A stretch of DNA of 42,692 bases from Bacillus sp. DNRA2 (GTDB lineage: Bacteria > Bacillota > Bacilli > Bacillales > Cytobacillaceae). A program made the position numbers and the translations under genes. Every line of letters starts with the position of its first letter. The first letter of the stretch is position 1. Under the pieces are notes generated by a model that worked only from the letters and a program-made list of their open reading frames with translations, was not told where the DNA came from and ran no database searches. Location of the stretch: positions 1 to 42,692 of the forward strand of contig NZ_JABAIT010000028.1 in NCBI RefSeq assembly GCF_012843265.1, in the 5' to 3' direction. Positions 41,028 to 42,692 of this stretch are shown in pieces.

Positions 41028-42557
41028 ATGGTGCAAAGCTACGGCTCAGGGCGATTGCCCCAATATCCACAGGCATACTGGCTCGAATCAGTTACGATTC
41101 CCGAGTTTCCTGCTTTGGAGGAAGATGTACATGTTGATGTTGCCATTGTCGGAGGCGGAATTACCGGCATTACAAGTGCCTATTTATTAGCGCAAAAGGG
41201 CGTAAAGGTCGGTTTAGTCGAGTCCGGAAGACTATTAAATGGGACAACTGGCAGTACAACCGCAAAGGTTACGGCCCAGCATGGGCTTATTTATGATGAA
41301 CTGATCACAACCCTTGGTGTCGACAGCGCAAAGCTTTATTATGAAGCAAATAAACTCGCAATGGACTTTGTGAAGAACGTTGAACAGCAAATTGACTGTG
41401 AGCTTCAAGAAGAAGATGCATACATCTATACTCAGTCAGCAGATTATCTTCAACAACTAGTCAATGAAATGAACGCTTACGAAAAATTGGGCATTGAAGG
41501 TGCATACGTAGCTTCCACCCCGCTCCCTTTTTCTGTAAACGGGGCAATCCTGATGAAAAATCAAGCTCAATTTCATCCATTGAAATACTTGATCTATTTT
41601 ATTAATGAGATTACGGCCAAAGGCGGACTTATTTTTGAACATACACCAGCAATTGATATTACAACCGGACCACCACGGGCACAGGTGCTGACGAAAAATG
41701 GCGCTAAGCTTTCCTGCGACCAAATGATTATCGCCACCCATTTCCCATTCGAGGATAAAACCGGTTTTTATTTTGCAAGAATGCATGCCGACCGCTCATA
41801 TGTCTTAGCTGTTAAAACAGAGAAAGAATTTCCTGGTGGAATGTATATCAACGCCGAGCAGCCGACACGTTCACTCCGTTATACGACGATAAATGGTGAC
41901 AAGCTTGTCCTATTTGGTGGCGATCACCATAAGACAGGCCAGGGAATTGATACCTTTAAGCATTATCAAGCACTAGAGACCTTTGCAGAAGAAACATTTG
42001 GGATAAAAGAAATCCCCTATCGCTGGTCGGCCCAGGATTTAACGACTTCCGATAAGGTCCCTTATGTAGGAAAGATTACGGAGAACCATGATCATATTTT
42101 CGTCGCAACAGGCTATCGAAAATGGGGTATGACAAATGGGACAGTGGCCGCACAGTTGTTGACCGATCTGATTCTAAGTAATGAAAGCCCTTATGAAGCG
42201 CTATATCGACCAACCCGATTCCATGCCACTCCTGATCTCAAACAGCTGGTCAAGGATAATCTTGATGTGGCTAAGCATCTAATCAAAGGCAAAGTGGAGC
42301 TGATTAAGCGTCAACCCGAGGACCTTGCAGATGATGAAGGTGCAGTCGTAACCGTTAACGGCAAACGAGCTGGAGCTTATCGGGATGAACAGGGATGTTT
42401 GCACATCGTTGATACGACTTGTACTCATATGGGCTGCGAGCTCGAGTGGAATAATGGCGACCGCTCTTGGGATTGTCCGTGCCATGGCTCTCGTTTTTCA
42501 ATCGATGGTGATGTGGTTGAAGGTCCAGCGGAACATCCCCTACAAAAACTTGACTAG
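41028..42557 (+). CDS. FAD-dependent oxidoreductase with C-terminal Rieske domain (YhfW-like)
   Basis: A 509-residue fusion of a DAO-type flavoprotein (Rossmann motif GGGITGITS from residue 42, TGSTTAKVTAQHG, and VATGYRKWGMTNGTVAA binding FAD near the end of the domain, about 1-425) with a Rieske domain (~430-509). The 2Fe-2S ligands are Cys465, His467, Cys483 and His486 (CTHMGC, CPCHGS). The layout and length resemble B. subtilis YhfW, whose substrate is unknown; an amine or amino-acid-type donor is only a family-level guess. TTAGGAGG precedes the ATG. The protein ends shortly after the Rieske domain, and an intron end begins within 45 bases. Confidence 0.9.
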   Translation: MVQSYGSGRLPQYPQAYWLESVTIPEFPALEEDVHVDVAIVGGGITGITSAYLLAQKGVKVGLVESGRLLNGTTGSTTAKVTAQHGLIYDELITTLGVDSAKLYYEANKLAMDFVKNVEQQIDCELQEEDAYIYTQSADYLQQLVNEMNAYEKLGIEGAYVASTPLPFSVNGAILMKNQAQFHPLKYLIYFINEITAKGGLIFEHTPAIDITTGPPRAQVLTKNGAKLSCDQMIIATHFPFEDKTGFYFARMHADRSYVLAVKTEKEFPGGMYINAEQPTRSLRYTTINGDKLVLFGGDHHKTGQGIDTFKHYQALETFAEETFGIKEIPYRWSAQDLTTSDKVPYVGKITENHDHIFVATGYRKWGMTNGTVAAQLLTDLILSNESPYEALYRPTRFHATPDLKQLVKDNLDVAKHLIKGKVELIKRQPEDLADDEGAVVTVNGKRAGAYRDEQGCLHIVDTTCTHMGCELEWNNGDRSWDCPCHGSRFSIDGDVVEGPAEHPLQKLD

Positions 42558-42591
42558 CCAATATCAAAGGCATCGATACGGCCCATAAATA

Positions 42592-42692
42592 ACATAATAA
42601 AGTAGGGAAACCTCTCTCGAGGCTTCCCCCTTATCAAACCGTACGTGCCCTATTAAGGCATACGGCTTACCAAATGTTACAATGTTTATCAA
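42592..42692 (-). mobile_element. 3' end of a group II intron (domains V and VI), continuing past the window
   Basis: On the minus strand 42669-42636 reads as domain V: AAGCCGTATGCC, a short loop, GGGCACGTACGGTTT, including the catalytic AGC and the usual CGTACGG arm. It is followed by a domain VI-like hairpin (GGGAAGCCTC-GAGA-GAGGTTTCCC, 42628-42605) and CTACTTTAT, typical of an intron end. The exact splice boundary (about 42590-42602) is uncertain. The rest of the intron and any reverse transcriptase would lie beyond the right edge. Confidence 0.75.

Overview
The window reads as chromosomal DNA of a low-GC, spore-forming Bacillaceae (Bacillus/Neobacillus-like) that can respire without oxygen. 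Evidence for this: a spore coat gene (gerQ), the bacillithiol gene bshB2, the Gram-positive haem gene hemQ, gene order resembling the B. subtilis pta/hemQ and ywdI/ywdK/gerQ regions, AGGAGG-type ribosome sites with several GTG/TTG starts, and intergenic repeat types familiar from Bacillus genomes. No rRNA, tRNA or phage genes were seen.

Layout. (1) 1-2.2 kb: pta and hemQ, divergent, with a CcpA cre-like site ahead of pta. (2) 2.2-9.3 kb: a pectin/hexuronate catabolic locus (aldo/keto reductase, eda, kdgR, kdgK, kdgT, a YhcH-family gene, kduD, kduI). It carries two matching KdgR-type operators, each exactly 7 bp downstream of a TATAAT box. (3) 9.4-11.2 kb: gerQ, ywdK and ywdI, with a 52-bp tandem repeat array between the last two. 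(4) 11.3-23.4 kb, all on the minus strand: fdhD, a three-subunit membrane formate dehydrogenase (fdnG, fdnH, fdnI), fdhE and molybdenum cofactor genes (mobA, moeA, a moeA fusion, moaE, moaD, moeB). fdnG is a selenoprotein gene: an in-frame UGA is followed at the usual distance by a SECIS hairpin with a GGUCU loop. (5) 23.9-26.1 kb: pdxK, yojF and bshB2. (6) 26.3-34.0 kb: an FNR/CRP-type regulator divergent from a nitrous oxide reductase cluster (nosC, nosZ, a NosB-like gene, nosD, nosY, nosF, and a copper-chaperone-like lipoprotein in place of NosL). Both divergent promoters carry an FNR-type box centred exactly 32 bp upstream of the -10 centre. (7) 34.3-36.9 kb: an ABC-2 exporter with its TetR regulator and two operators bracketing the promoter. 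(8) 36.9-42.6 kb: a HAD phosphatase, AlkD-like glycosylase, small membrane protein, double-P-loop ATPase, YbaK deacylase and FAD/Rieske oxidoreductase. The 3' end of a group II intron (minus strand) runs off the right edge.

How it fits together. Formate dehydrogenase would feed electrons to the quinone pool, and NosZ is a terminal acceptor, through cytochrome c NosC. The Moco genes mature the dehydrogenase and NosDFY plus the lipoprotein mature NosZ. The FNR-type protein probably switches on the nos genes and its own gene when oxygen falls. The most novel-looking items are the YtkA/SurA-like nos lipoprotein, the FNR-like regulator with only a C-terminal CxxC, three unrelated intergenic arrays sharing a ~50-52-bp period, and the 22-bp-spaced GTGA elements upstream of the formate dehydrogenase operon.
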